64,000 nucleotides of DNA from Rhabditophanes sp. KR3021 (taxonomy: Eukaryota; Nematoda; Chromadorea; Rhabditida; Alloionematidae). The stretch covers positions 5,828,001-5,892,000 of the forward strand of contig CAUJLY010000003.1 in NCBI GenBank assembly GCA_963281155.1. The letters run 5' to 3'. The position numbers were made by a program, and so were the translations under genes. The notes beneath the pieces were generated by a model. That model was not told the DNA's origin, did not search any database, and saw only the letters and a program-made list of their open reading frames with translations. Positions 10,304 to 22,067 of the stretch are shown here, in pieces; positions within the stretch are counted from its first letter, which is position 1, and each line of letters opens with the position of its first letter.

Positions 10304-13300
10304 ATTTTTCGCAAACAAAAACAGCAAAAGTAATATAGTTTCAAACAAACAAAAACTTGATAAAAAGCAAATCAACAAGTTTTAACAAATAATAACAGAT
10401 ATATAAAGCTTAGTGTAGCTTCTTTTGCATTTGGTGAGAGCAAATGTCTTTTTCTGAAATGAGGAAAAAGTTTATTAAACTGAGTAGAGACGTTTTTTAA
10501 AAAGACTGATTAAAATAACTCGAAAATGAACTATAAATACGTTGATGGCAGCAGAAGACACGTATAAATGGGTTCAATTGTGGAAGTCTCGTGTCGCCTT
10601 TCGACAAAGAAGTACAACAAAAAAGTGTGTGCGTAATGCATTCCTTGTACTTGATACTTTATTAATGGTGCAATGGTATGTTTGGGATATGTATTTGAAA
10701 TAGAGAGATGCACTTTTGTTGCAAACAAATATTTATAACTAACAACTATTTTTATACCATACAACAAGAAATCAATGTACAGGAAGAGTCAAAAGAGGAG
10801 ACTCAGGTTCGTCTGTTGAACGCTGCCCTCTGTCCTATACTTTTAGTCTTGTAAAATGACGACACACACCAACATTTAATATGAGGGAACAAAAAGAGAG
10901 CCCTCAAGAGTACCAGATACTATTGTCAAATTTGAAATAGCAAAAAAAGTTTCGCCGCATCTCCTAAAAATAAATACACGCACATACACACCACCACATT
11001 TTATTTAATAGTTCATTTTTTGTTGGTGGCGGTAATACCGAGAGAGACGCGTCTCCTCTCTCTTATCGGAGTTGTGATAGCAAGGCAACCACTATGGGAC
11101 ATGTCTATTTCAACATCAACACAAAAAATTCTCATCTCTCCTCCTCTCCATATGTTTTCTTTTTTGTGGAAAGCTACAAAAACATGCATCAAAAATATAG
11201 AGCCGAACAAATAAAGATAAAGGCTAAAAAATATGTGCACATACTTTAATCAAAAGCAAATACTAAAAATAGAGATGAGGAAGTGGAGAGGTGGCGATAT
11301 GCGCAAAAATCGGATTCACCATGTAAACACACTTTCTTCGAATGCCAAAAACAAAATAATATTTGTTCACACAACACGTAGTATAGTCGAAGTTGGCACA
11401 TACTTGTACCGGCTTACTAAAATTTCAATAATGTAAAGTGTATGCAGCCGTAAAATATTTGTTAGATATAAACAAGGGTATGTTTTCTTCACATATAATT
11501 TGTGCTTTTTTTGGCTTAAATAGCATAAATAGATTCTAAAACATTGTAAAGTAGAGAAAACCCACATAAATAAAAATAGTTAACTAAACGTGTGCCGTTA
11601 AAAGGAAATTAAGAGACAATACTTTAATTGCAGTTATTACCTTTTAAACTAGGACATGTTTGCCTTTGAAAGTTCACGATCGTTAGCTTTTAATCGCGGC
11701 ATCTTATCAAAATCAGACGAACAGAATATGATGAAGAGGACCTATTATTGTGCAACTAAATATAAAAGTAACTCCATTTGGGTCTAGACTTCTCGTGCAG
11801 TTTTAGACATACGATAGTGTGCAAGAAGGACAACTTTAAAGATATTTAGAGCAAGCACAAAGAGAAATATTTTTTGATAAGAATGAAAGTTATTGGTGGT
11901 GTGTATGTAGGAAAAAACGGTGAAGACAGTTTAAAGAGGCCCCGCGTATGTGTAAGTAACAATTTCGTTCAATTTCTGTGATAGAGCAATTCGAAAAAAG
12001 ATATCAGTCAAATTTGAAGGCGGAATCGGTCTAGACCTTTATGGTGAAGATGCACGCATCCTTTGACATCTTTTTATTGCCTCTTTGTGTTACAAAGTAT
12101 AGGTAAAGCAAGTGGTGTCAAAGCGATATGAGAGTTAAAAAATATTAAAATATCAGTAGGGTCTAGACAAAGGCATCCAGTTTTAAATTGCGAGTTAGGT
12201 GCAATAAAAAGATAGATATAGATTGCAGTATCAACAAAAGACACTAAATTATGCAAATCTCCATAAAACAACCTTACCAACACATCTACTAACACACAAC
12301 GCGAAATACCATCTCGCCTGAAATCAATCACAAAGTACATGGGAAAGACCCTTTGTTCTTATCTAGAAACTGATTTGGGAATTAATTGATGTTAGTACTT
12401 ATAAATAGGTTTGAACTAGTAAACTAGTATATGCTAATGATATGAATGGCACTTTATAAGTGATACTTGCACCACCTATTACAACAATTTAAGATCAGAA
12501 CGACAAGACAACAAAATGAAGGAAGCCTACATTAGATTTTTATATTGCACATTAGATTTTATATATATCTACCACCACCCATTTATCATTATTGAGTAGA
12601 TGAGAAAATAAGAAAAAGAGTCGTAGCCTCGCTTTTTGCTGCAAAGTATAATGGTGTAATGGTGTATTAAAGTGTATGTATGAGTGGATGAGTCTCTCTG
12701 TACGTAATCAAAAGGTTTTTGCACAAAAAATGAGTTATTAATAAAAATAGCAAGCATAAATTATCATTTGTAATCTGCTGTAAGATTATAGTTTTGATGA
12801 TGAATAATTAGTAATTATATAAGTTGAATAAATATATAAATGTGTATAAATATGTTTGCCTCTCTTTTGATTAAATCAAGTTTAGAGCTGTTGTGTAAGT
12901 AAGTAAAAATGCATATACTTTGAATAAATAAAACTAAACTATAAATAATAAGTGTTAATGGAAATAAAGATTAATTAGAAGTATTAGTTGGATGAATTAT
13001 AAGTCTTATATAACTTCTTCTCTTTTTGTTGTAAAAAAGTGCAGCACAACTCTTCGTCTCATGAATCAAATGGCATTCATTTTTTAATGGTAATAAATGA
13101 TATCTAAATGCTCATTCATTTATACCCATCATCTAATCTGGTATATGTATAACACTTAAAGAAAGTAGGAAAGAAATATGTAATGAATAACCTTCTCTGT
13201 ATCAGAGATGTGGCAATGATATGGTTATTAGTAGTAGGAGAAGTCAAGTCGAGGCGTCCAGTTAACTTTGTATAAATATTCACAAAGACACATACACTTT

Positions 13301-15264
13301 TTCTTCACCCACAGACAATGGTGTGGTGACAATCATTATTATTACAATTTGCATTGCAATCGAAGGAATTTTTCAATAATGCTACAACACAATTTATGTG
13401 ATTAATTTGACCGTTTTACAAAAACTGCCGTCAGTCAAACAAATTCAAGGTATTTTTGTTTTGCTTCTGTACAAACAAATCATACACACCAAACACACCA
13501 AACAAATCAGTGCAGTCTGTGTTTTCTTGCAAAAGTGAAGATTATACAGCTTAATAGAAATCTCCAATCATTAATGAACTAGTTTCAATGAAGTAATGTT
13601 GATTAGTCTTTTTTTGATCAGAACACACACCAATCATCGACAAATACATCAACATTAGTCTCTCTAGCCTCTATTAGTCTCATAAAGCCATCTTCAAAAA
13701 GAGAGACCTCCTCAGTACATATATTTAAATATATTCAGGAAAGCAAATATAGAAGACGCCCGGTGCGGCTTTGAATGTTTAAAAGATTTAGTGGCTATTA
13801 TTAGTGATTCCATCACTTAATAATGACCCTCTCTTGTTCGTTACTTTGTAGATCGAGTGTAGTGTTGTCTGCGCTAGTGCTCATTGGAAATGGATATTAT
13901 TATTAGTATATTTAGATGGGTGCGTTTAAAGGTTTAAGATTTATAAACAACTAATTTACCGATATCTGGTCAAATTGAGGAAGCCTTTTTTTATTGAATC
14001 TAATTGAGATATTTATACAGGATTGATTGTATATAAGAGTAGCAAAGGAGTGGAGGTCGCACTTGAAGCCTGTAAAACTTTTTTATCTCCACAATAATCT
14101 CCTTCATAAATCAGATAGTATTATTAAAAACGACACCATATTTGCATCCAATCATATTAAAAAGTAGCTTTTATTCAGCCTCTTCGGCCTACAAAATAAT
14201 CATCACCTTCGCCAATAAACAAACCAAAACTGATATTCACCTGACAAACAGCCGGTTGTTTCACAATTTTATTTCCTTTCATTTGACCCAAATAGCCATT
14301 GCCAGCTGGAATAAAAAGCAAAATTGACGCAACCAACACAATTCTAAATTCTTTTGATTTTGATGGAGACAACTTTTCTTATTTGTCTTAGGCAAAACAA
14401 CTACGTCGAGAAAAAGATGGCCTTGGTATCTGTCTTTCAAAAAAGTACAAATTAAATGTAGCCTTTTGGAGGGGAAGTGATCAGTTAGATTTTGTGTAAT
14501 TTTTTTCTTGATCAACCCGATTGTATTTAGAATTAGACTTATGCATTAGTTAGGAAGCAACAAGGCCACTTTAAATATTAGCGTAGCAAAATGACCTGTC
14601 CATAGTAATGTAGCTAATTATTGTTATTAATGGTGAAGTTTACGGACGAGATAATATACTTCACAACATTCACTAAAATATCATTGTGCGTCTTTGTATA
14701 GTGGAACAGGCCTTTTAATAGGGAATGGACTAGGCCTGCTTCCGTCTTATCGGAAACGGGCTATAAAAAGGACCATAAAATGGTATGTTCTTTCAAAGAT
14801 ACGTGTACAATAAAACACATACATTCACATAGAATAGGTTTGCATTGTCTAATCACAAAACAGCTGAATGTGAATTAAGGGAAAGGTTAATTTTTTTGTT
14901 AACCTTTGCCTAATATTGACTCAAGTCAAGTGCGGGAGAGAGAACTTTCTTTTTTGTATGTAACCTCGAAACGCAAGCATCATTTATCCAAAAAGAAGTA
15001 ATGTCGGAAGCGTCACCTAAAAAATTATATAAATAGTTAGAAAGAATGATGCCTCCTTTTAATGGTGATAAACTGAAAGTATAAATATAACCCTTTACAC
15101 ACAAATATTTATACGCATATATAAATATGTATTCAACATTACTATTAATTTCGCTCTTTTTAAGAGTAACTGATTGGAAGTGACGACAAGGGTACAATTG
15201 AAGAAAGATAAGGACGAGATTTTGTTACTTTTTTAATTTGAATTCCGGTGGTAGAGGATGATAC
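10304..15264. other. Five-kilobase AT-rich gene-poor region
   Basis: No exon with recognisable protein content or a paired splice structure was found on either strand. Open frames up to about 90 codons exist but look like chance in AT-rich DNA. Several runs of A and T and short CA-rich stretches are present. Confidence 0.55.
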
Positions 15265-15381
15265 CTAGTTTTTAAGTAAATTAAATGCTAGACCGATACT
15301 GATACCAGCTATTACTTCGGTGATAAGGAATTCCCAATAGTTGGCGGATACTTCGCAACATTTTTGATTTGTAGTAATCAT
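15265..15381 (-). CDS. Candidate 38-residue single-pass membrane microprotein
   Basis: The open frame runs from ATG at 15381 to TAG at 15265. It begins MITTNQKCCEVSANYWEF and is followed by a hydrophobic helix (LITEVIAGISIGLAFNLL) and a short KN end. The Cys-Cys pair, Trp, Glu and Gly content and mixed codon use set it apart from the surrounding low-complexity DNA. The layout (polar N-terminus, one helix) is typical of small mitochondrial or ER membrane subunits, but I do not recognise the protein. An AG directly before the start could be a trans-splice acceptor. It could also be an exon of a larger gene or a chance frame. Confidence 0.4.
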   Translation of the reverse strand: MITTNQKCCEVSANYWEFLITEVIAGISIGLAFNLLKN

Positions 15382-16259
15382 TCTTTAACAAAGTGCAAGT
15401 GATACTTCTTTGATGATATCAAAAAAGTTGACATAAAAAATTAGGTAGTTGATGGGAAACAGCTGTAGTACAACCATTTTTTAATGTTTCATTGCTGTAA
15501 TGACAAAGTGAAAGGCATTGCCATTCTAACCTTCAAAAATGATATACATTCACATACATTTAATGACGTTGTCAAAAAGCAAAGTCACCTTAGGAAGATC
15601 AAAACATTGAACTTCGCTAGACGCATAAAGGAACGTTCCCTACACTTTTAACCAAAGCCACTTCCTCTCCCCAGCTTAATTGCCCTTACTGTTTTTGTCA
15701 AACATTGCAATCAAACACAATAAATACTTATCTAAAAACGATCACTTACACAAAAGATATAAAGTTATAAAGTCATAAACATAATACACAAGTTACAATA
15801 GGCACATACACACATATCAATTACGACTTCGTAAAGGTGTTGCTATAAACAAAAAAAGTAACAAAACTGCACTAGCATGAGAATGCTGTTTCACCACGTG
15901 TTTAAGCTTCTTTTGAATCACCCTGACGCTTGATAAATGTGTGACGTGGAAACAATCACATCATTTATTGGTTGAAAATCTGTTCAAACATATATCATCA
16001 TATAAATTTATCTATTGATGAATTGATCATCTTTTAATTCATAATAATAACAAATGAAGTTTTTATCTGTGTTATTCTATTTATATGGATGAACACTGTT
16101 TGCATTTATAAGGACAATTTTATTAAATGTTTATTAATAAACTAAAAACACATTTGAAACTCTTTTTTACTTTATGACAAATTGGGTGACAAATGTTTCG
16201 AAGGTAATGGAGATGGTAGGAAAAGAAGGATATTAGAAGACAATGGGAAAACATCAAAT
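15382..16259. other. Intergenic DNA and guanylate kinase 3' UTR
   Basis: AT-rich sequence. AATAAA-type signals on the minus strand lie near 16110-16140, downstream of guanylate kinase. No other gene was seen. Confidence 0.5.
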
Positions 16260-17017
16260 TCATGCGGTATGTCTGGCCTGAACAAGTCTTAACTCTTCTT
16301 CAATGGCTAGGATGAATTCATTGTACGCTTTTTCGAGATTGTCGTTGATGATGACGGTGTCAAACAGTAGCGGGTCTTTGTTTATTGCTTCTGAGTCTTC
16401 TTGGGCGTGTTTGAGACGCGCTGCGAGAGATGATTCGGTTTCGGTGTTGCGAGCGCGTAGACGGGCTTCTAGATCAACTAGAGAAGGAGCTTGTATTAAG
16501 ATGAATTTAGCATTCAGGTGGGAAGCTTTGATGTTTTTAACGCCTTGTAATTCAACATCCAAAACGCAGATTTTGCCAGTTTTTTGGACATCCTCAACGG
16601 CTCGCTTGGAAGTTCCGTAGGTGTTCGAGCCAAAAACGGCGTATTCCAGAAATTTGTCCTTTTCAATCATTTGTTCCATTTTGTCGTGTGGTGTAAACCA
16701 GTAATGAACTCCATGTTCTTCGCCTGAGCGTGGTTGACGAGTGGTATCTAAAAGAATAATTTAAAAATAACAAAACTACGACTTACTAGAAACTGAAAAA
16801 GCAAACACATCCGGATATTCCTTCATAGCACGTGTAAGAATAGTAGATTTGCCACCACCTGGAAATAATTCATTAACATAAAGAACTAAGTTTTAATGAT
16901 ATTAGAAACAAATTTGATTAAGGTGTTCTTTAAATAACATTAATTAGGAGAGAGTTTTTAAATAAACTTGCCTGATGGTCCACTGATTACAATTGGTCTA
17001 ATTGTTGAGGTCGACAT
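16260..17017 (-). CDS. GUK1: Guanylate kinase
   Basis: Three exons (17017-16972, 16858-16787, 16747-16260) encode 201 residues, the usual length for the enzyme. The protein phosphorylates GMP to GDP using ATP in the cytosol. The P-loop GPSGGGKST spans residues 13-21 and is split by intron 1. The GMP-binding loop NTTRQPRSGEEHGVHYWF follows at residues 40-57, with Asn in place of the common His. The core continues with FGSNTYGTSKRAVEDV and CVLDVELQGVKNIK, then the lid/hinge region RLRARNTETESSLAARLKHA. Intron 1 (113 bp) begins with GC rather than GT. A TTTTAG acceptor-like site lies 14 bases before the ATG with no donor seen upstream. Confidence 0.95.
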
Positions 17018-18219
17018 AGCCACAACGTTAACTAAAAGTAATAAAAGTGAGTGTCATTTGTTATTACATTATCAAAATAAAGAAGCTGTAGCAGGATAAA
17101 TTGTGACACACGAAAATGGATAAAATAACTTAGAAGGCCATTTGCTTTTATAGGGTTTTTATGGATATATGTTATGTTTTACCACATACAATTAAAGAGG
17201 ATATCAAGAAAAAATATATAAAACGACTTAGCATGGCAGAAGCTTAAGATAAATTAAATGTTAAATTGTTGTAGAGACTTAATAAAATATTTAATCAAAA
17301 TTGTTACTAAGTGCCATTTTATGATGAAAAAGTAGTGTTTACATTGAGTGTTTATATTTCGTGTATTTTGACTTAAAGATAAATAGTTTGATGGTTTTTT
17401 TTGGTGTAATAGTTAAAATGTCAAAAAGATTGTTAAAGGGCCTTCTTATCAGGGGTTGAAATATGTAGGTCTCAAGAATTAGGTAGAAAAAGGTCCAAAG
17501 TTAGATTGGATTTATCATGTGTTAGTTACTACTTTATCAGATGATGATACAAATTAATTAGGCGTTGATAAGGAAATGAAAAAAAGACGCTATCTTGGGT
17601 ACATAAGGCATCCTCAGCATAATAAAGAACAAAGAGGAAATATTGGTGAGACCCACTCTTTCACAAACGTGTGTTAAATCAAAAAGATTGACCTAAATTG
17701 TTGTCAAACCTTACCATCAAATTAATTTTTATTAAGGGGAAGTGGATTATTTTTTGTTTACAAAGACATTTATAATCTTCTTGTAAAAAATACCTTTAAC
17801 AAAATGAAATATCAGTAGATCGGCTTAATGATTCGCTCAACCAAAACACCATCATCACACCTTTTTAAAAGCAAAACAAAGAGTCTTGTGATAACAGTTT
17901 GTGCTATATTATTTAAAAAGCAGGAGAGTTGTGCTTTAATTAAGAGAGTTATTCATTTTTGGTAAATAAATGTTAAGGTAAAAGTGTTATCTTCCAACAA
18001 ACTTACTAAACAGCCTTAACATCAAGAGACATGTCAATGAATTTTAATTAATAAAAATTAATAAACCTTCTTCAATTTCCAACTTTTTAAGTATATCTCT
18101 TCGAATTGGAAAAAATGTTAGTTGTATCTTGACGTGATTGTGTTGGGAAAGAGTGTCTTTGAGGGTAATGAGCCCAAATATTCAATTGCTGATAGATTGA
18201 TTCTTATTGTTTTAGAGGT
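17018..18219. other. Intergenic region between divergent guanylate kinase and NDUFB9 genes
   Basis: The two genes are transcribed away from each other, so this 1.2 kb holds both promoters. Splice-acceptor-like sites lie at each end (17032-17033 minus, 18214-18215 plus). No other gene was seen. Confidence 0.5.
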
Positions 18220-18803
18220 ATGGATTCTCCGGCTTGGATGTTTACTAAGGCCTTGAATCACCGCCAAAAGGTGATGCGGTTGTATAAGAGAGCTATCAGA
18301 GAAGTTGACTCGTGGTATGGGGGTAATGTGTAAGTTTGTTGTGTTCCTTTAAGTTTATTATTATTTTGTCTCAGCATTGATGTCCGTTATCAAAAGGTGT
18401 TGATGAGAGCTCGCTTTGATGCTGCTAAGGATGAAGCAGATCCCAGAAAAAGTCAATTGCTTTTGGCTGATGGATGCAGACAACTTTTTGAAATGAAACA
18501 TTTCAAGCCATTTAGATGTGAGTTTGAACTGGAACTTCAGAGTAATAGTTGAAATTTATAGTTGCCACAGATCCCGGCGGTTCCGGTTTCGACAGAGAAC
18601 GTGAATCGCAGGACCAAATCCTGGATCACGAACAATGGACCCTTGCCGAAAGGGAACAGTTTCCTTACTATTTCAACAAAAGAGAACAAAGGAAGAAGGA
18701 ACTTCTCGAGGCTTGGAATAAAATTGAGAAAAGTTGGGATGAATCTTTGGCTGCCATTCAAACTGATCTTCCTAAGGAGAAGGTCAATTCTACGGCTCAA
18801 TAA
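18220..18803 (+). CDS. NDUFB9: NADH dehydrogenase (complex I) B22 subunit
   Basis: Three exons (18220-18329, 18375-18517, 18562-18803; introns of 45 and 44 bp) encode 164 residues. The N-terminus reads ALNHRQKVMRLYKRAIREVD, a clear LYR-type helix (LYKR at residues 21-24). Next comes RYQKVLMRARFDAAKDE, then a segment matching the human PDSPGGTSYERY region (ATDPGGSGFDRERES). The C-terminal part has the conserved YYFNKREQRKKELLEAWNKI. It is an accessory LYR subunit of the mitochondrial inner-membrane complex I and typically binds the acyl carrier protein. It is slightly shorter than the 179-residue human protein. TTTTAG sits 4 bases before the ATG, and an AATAAA follows about 60 bases after the stop. 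Confidence 0.95.
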
Positions 18804-19045
18804 TTATAGGTCTTTTTAATAGCAACAAATGTTATGGTGTTCTAATTGTTTAGTTAACAAATAAAATTTGATTTATAGAGAACAAGCTACTATATTTTTG
18901 CTTTTTTATACAAGACTATTTTATGTACATTGAACAAGACTATTTTTGTAATTTTAAACAGGACTTTAGGTTTTTAGACAGAGAGAAACATAATTTAATT
19001 TTTAAAGAGAAAACCCGTCAACGGTACAAAAAATAAGATAGTTTG

Positions 19046-22000
19046 TCAATTATATTGATGATATGAGTCACGATGATGATAATAATTATAATTGTTGCCC
19101 AGATGGTTGTATTCAGTTATTGGGGTTTGATTTCTTGGTGAATTGGCCATTGAACCAAAGGGGGAATTCTTTTTGTAGACAGTTTTCATGGGGTAATGTT
19201 GGTGGATTGGGGAGTTGTAGAGAGGAAGAGCAGCTTTTCCAACTAGAGAAGGTTCCATAGGACGGATTATTCGAGGTTCAAAATCTTCTTCAGAGTAGCG
19301 ACGGATGCTTTTCAAAGTATCTTCGTTTCCGCTTTCTTCGTCTGAAATAGGTACGATGAGGTCATTGTAGTCGTGAACTACATTGGACATCTTCAAAACA
19401 GTATTAGGAGATGGGAGACGTCGATTATTGTGAACTAATGGTGAAATCCTCCTAACAGAAGCAATCGACGAAGAATAAGATCCCGTGGATGAGTCTCTAT
19501 AAGCCATCGGAAAGGAGATTATAGTATCAGTCAGCTGAGTCGATTGGCTTTCCTTTGACAAAGCCGTATCATTCTTTTGCAAAGACGGCTCAAAAGGATT
19601 GTCTGGACTGCATTCACCATCTATCTCCAAAACAGGAACTTTATATCTATCCAAAACAACCCTTGAGCCAAAACCTCCATTAACTCTCATACTTTTAATA
19701 CTCTTCTCCTCAGTAGCCAACTTTCTACTTATTCCATTCTCCTCGACTCTAATTTCCTCCAACAGTCTTTTTTTATGAACTTCTATGAAGGCGACTTTCT
19801 TTTGTGCTTTATTCCATTCTGCTTCAACAAACCAGTACCAGTGGTAATAGATAAGTAACTGCACACGATTAGAACGATTAGAGGAGTTAAATAATGAAAA
19901 CATTTTTAATAATTTTTAATAATTAGACCCCCTTTGAGTTATCTGGAGATCAAGTGATATTTACAAGTCAACAAAAACAAGCTGGATCAAGCCATCATTG
20001 AACTCAATACCCAATCAGTGCCAAGTGAGGTAATGACCATGTGTATTATTTAATTTTGAATATCTTATTTAAATCTCTACTTAAGATGAAAATTCAAAAA
20101 AACATTTTCCCCGAATTCAAAAACTTTAAAGATATTTTTGAAAGAGTTAAATTAATATATAGAATGATTAATTTACCAGAAAAAAATTAATACCGCTTCC
20201 AAATAAATAGAAAGCAATTTCAGCGTACGGTGCTTTGGTGATGTCACCCATGAAAGTTGGTAGGATTTTAGGTAAGGCTGCCAAGGAAAGGATGAGAAGG
20301 CCAACGCCGTAAGCACTTTGCTGAAAATAACAAGTTAGAGAGATGTTGTTTGGGACAATTTACCTGAATTAATAAGGGCCACAATGCAATAGGATTCGGT
20401 CTAGGTACGAAAGCAAACGGAAGGCAAAATAAGAGTGCAAAAGTATGACAAAGGCACCACAAAAAACGGCCATATCCTCCATCTAAATGCATTGCCACAC
20501 ATCCAGCTATCCCCCACAACGAATGGAAAAGACCAATATCAAAAATGATGGCATCTACTCCAACCATGATCCATAATGATTCTGTCTTATTACTAAAGTC
20601 GCAGTGCAGCACCTAAAATGAATTGCTTTAAATTCAAATAATAAAGTAGTTAATTTTTTCCTAAAGAGACTTAATCCATGTTAATATCGTTTTTCATTAG
20701 TTACGGTACTAGGAAGTAGACATATTACATAAAAATGTCACCACACTTTAAACCCCCAATATATATCCACCAAACCACATCAAATTTATTTAGTTTCATA
20801 ATTGCCATAAAATTTCCTTCATTAAGATATACATGTTAATGTTTTTATATAGTAGTTTTAGTTGTGGTACGTTTTTTAAATGATCGTAAATCCCACACTT
20901 TGTTTTAGTAGATAGATATATCTAGACCCTTGTATTTGCTTAGCTTCCTGTATACGTGTACATCGTTACTCTTCGTTCTTCTTCATTTTTTTGCAAAATT
21001 TAATAATCACAAGGGTGCAAACAAATATAATTCATCTATCAAACATATGATGATGATAATTCATATATCACTATTAATAAATTATGCTTATTTACTTTTA
21101 GAAGGTGCCGTGGAATATCACTATATATTTCCTACTTGTTTAATGGGAATGTTGGCACATTTTTTGTAAGGCACACATCATGCCAATTCCTCGAAAAGTT
21201 AAAGCAAACAAATATATTCATGGACAGAAGGATCATGTTATTTTAATAATATTTACGTCAAGCTGTAGCAAATCTAAAATTAAGTTGATGAATAAGATAT
21301 GGAAAGGGTGCACTTAATTCATCGGAAATGCATCCACATGACCTAGGAGACTTTATTTGAAGGCTATAAAAAGATAGTTGAGTCCTTTTGATTGCGTGTA
21401 AAAAAGGCCTAATTTAATATGTTTGTGTTCCGGGTAAGTTTGATTGACCAGGGGTCTACTTGATTCAGTTTAATATCAAATTTTTATATGTTCAAAAAAC
21501 AAATTTCTGGAACAGTTGATGGAATGGTTAAGCTTTTCGTAGGATTAAAGTATCTAATACCAATCTTATAAACAATCCATTTTTGGCATCTTTAAAACAA
21601 AACATATTTAATCATTTTTAAACAAATTTAATAAATTATAAACGGAAATGCATATTAAGACATTTTATTTATTTTTGTTGCAACCTTGCTCTTTCTCTTC
21701 TGTTATATCAAATTAAACCTACGCAATACGTCTTAAAAAGCCACACAACAAAAGAGTATAGACGTTTATCAAGAAGGCGAATATATGCAGTTAAAGGTTA
21801 CTAGCAAAAGTATCCTAATGAAGTGTCACTACCCAAACAAAAGTCTCAAAGCCTCTCCCAATTGTTAGTAGTCAACATCTGTCTACTACAAAAAGGTCTA
21901 ACAACAAAACTTACCTTTTCAAAGAAAAAAATAGAATATATATGCTGAGAAAGGCTCCAAAAGCATACAATCAACTGAAAAATACCAATATAAAAAGCCA

Positions 22001-22067
22001 ATTTTGCATTTTGGAACTTATGGCCCATGCATAAGGTATACTCATCTAGGATTTGAAGGCACCGCAT
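19046..22067 (-). CDS. Unrecognised multi-pass membrane protein with long cytoplasmic tail
   Basis: Four exons (22067-21915, 20612-20364, 20320-20177, 19858-19046) join in phase 0 to give 452 residues. The introns are 1302, 43 and 318 bp. Hydrophobic segments lie near residues 22-49 (AFYIGIFQLIVCFW), 62-91 (MVGVDAIIFDIGLFHSLWGI), 99-120 (FLWCLCHTFALLFCLPFAFV), 124-155 and 167-193, giving four or five membrane passes. The last ~255 residues are hydrophilic: first a charged, possibly coiled-coil stretch (AEWNKAQKKVAFIEVHKKR), then a Ser/Pro/Tyr/His-rich tail. I do not recognise the family; a small four-pass layout of the MARVEL or LAPTM kind is only an analogy. The assignment of exon 4 rests on a weaker GTGTGCAG acceptor. 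Confidence 0.7.

Noticed and set aside
11655..11790. 43-codon plus-strand frame starting MFAFESSRSLAF
   Set aside because: Some coding-like codon use, but no motif, signal or splice context; not distinguishable from chance.
12074..12340. 88-codon minus-strand open frame
   Set aside because: Hydrophobic but without a recognisable motif or flanking exons; codon use resembles surrounding non-coding DNA.
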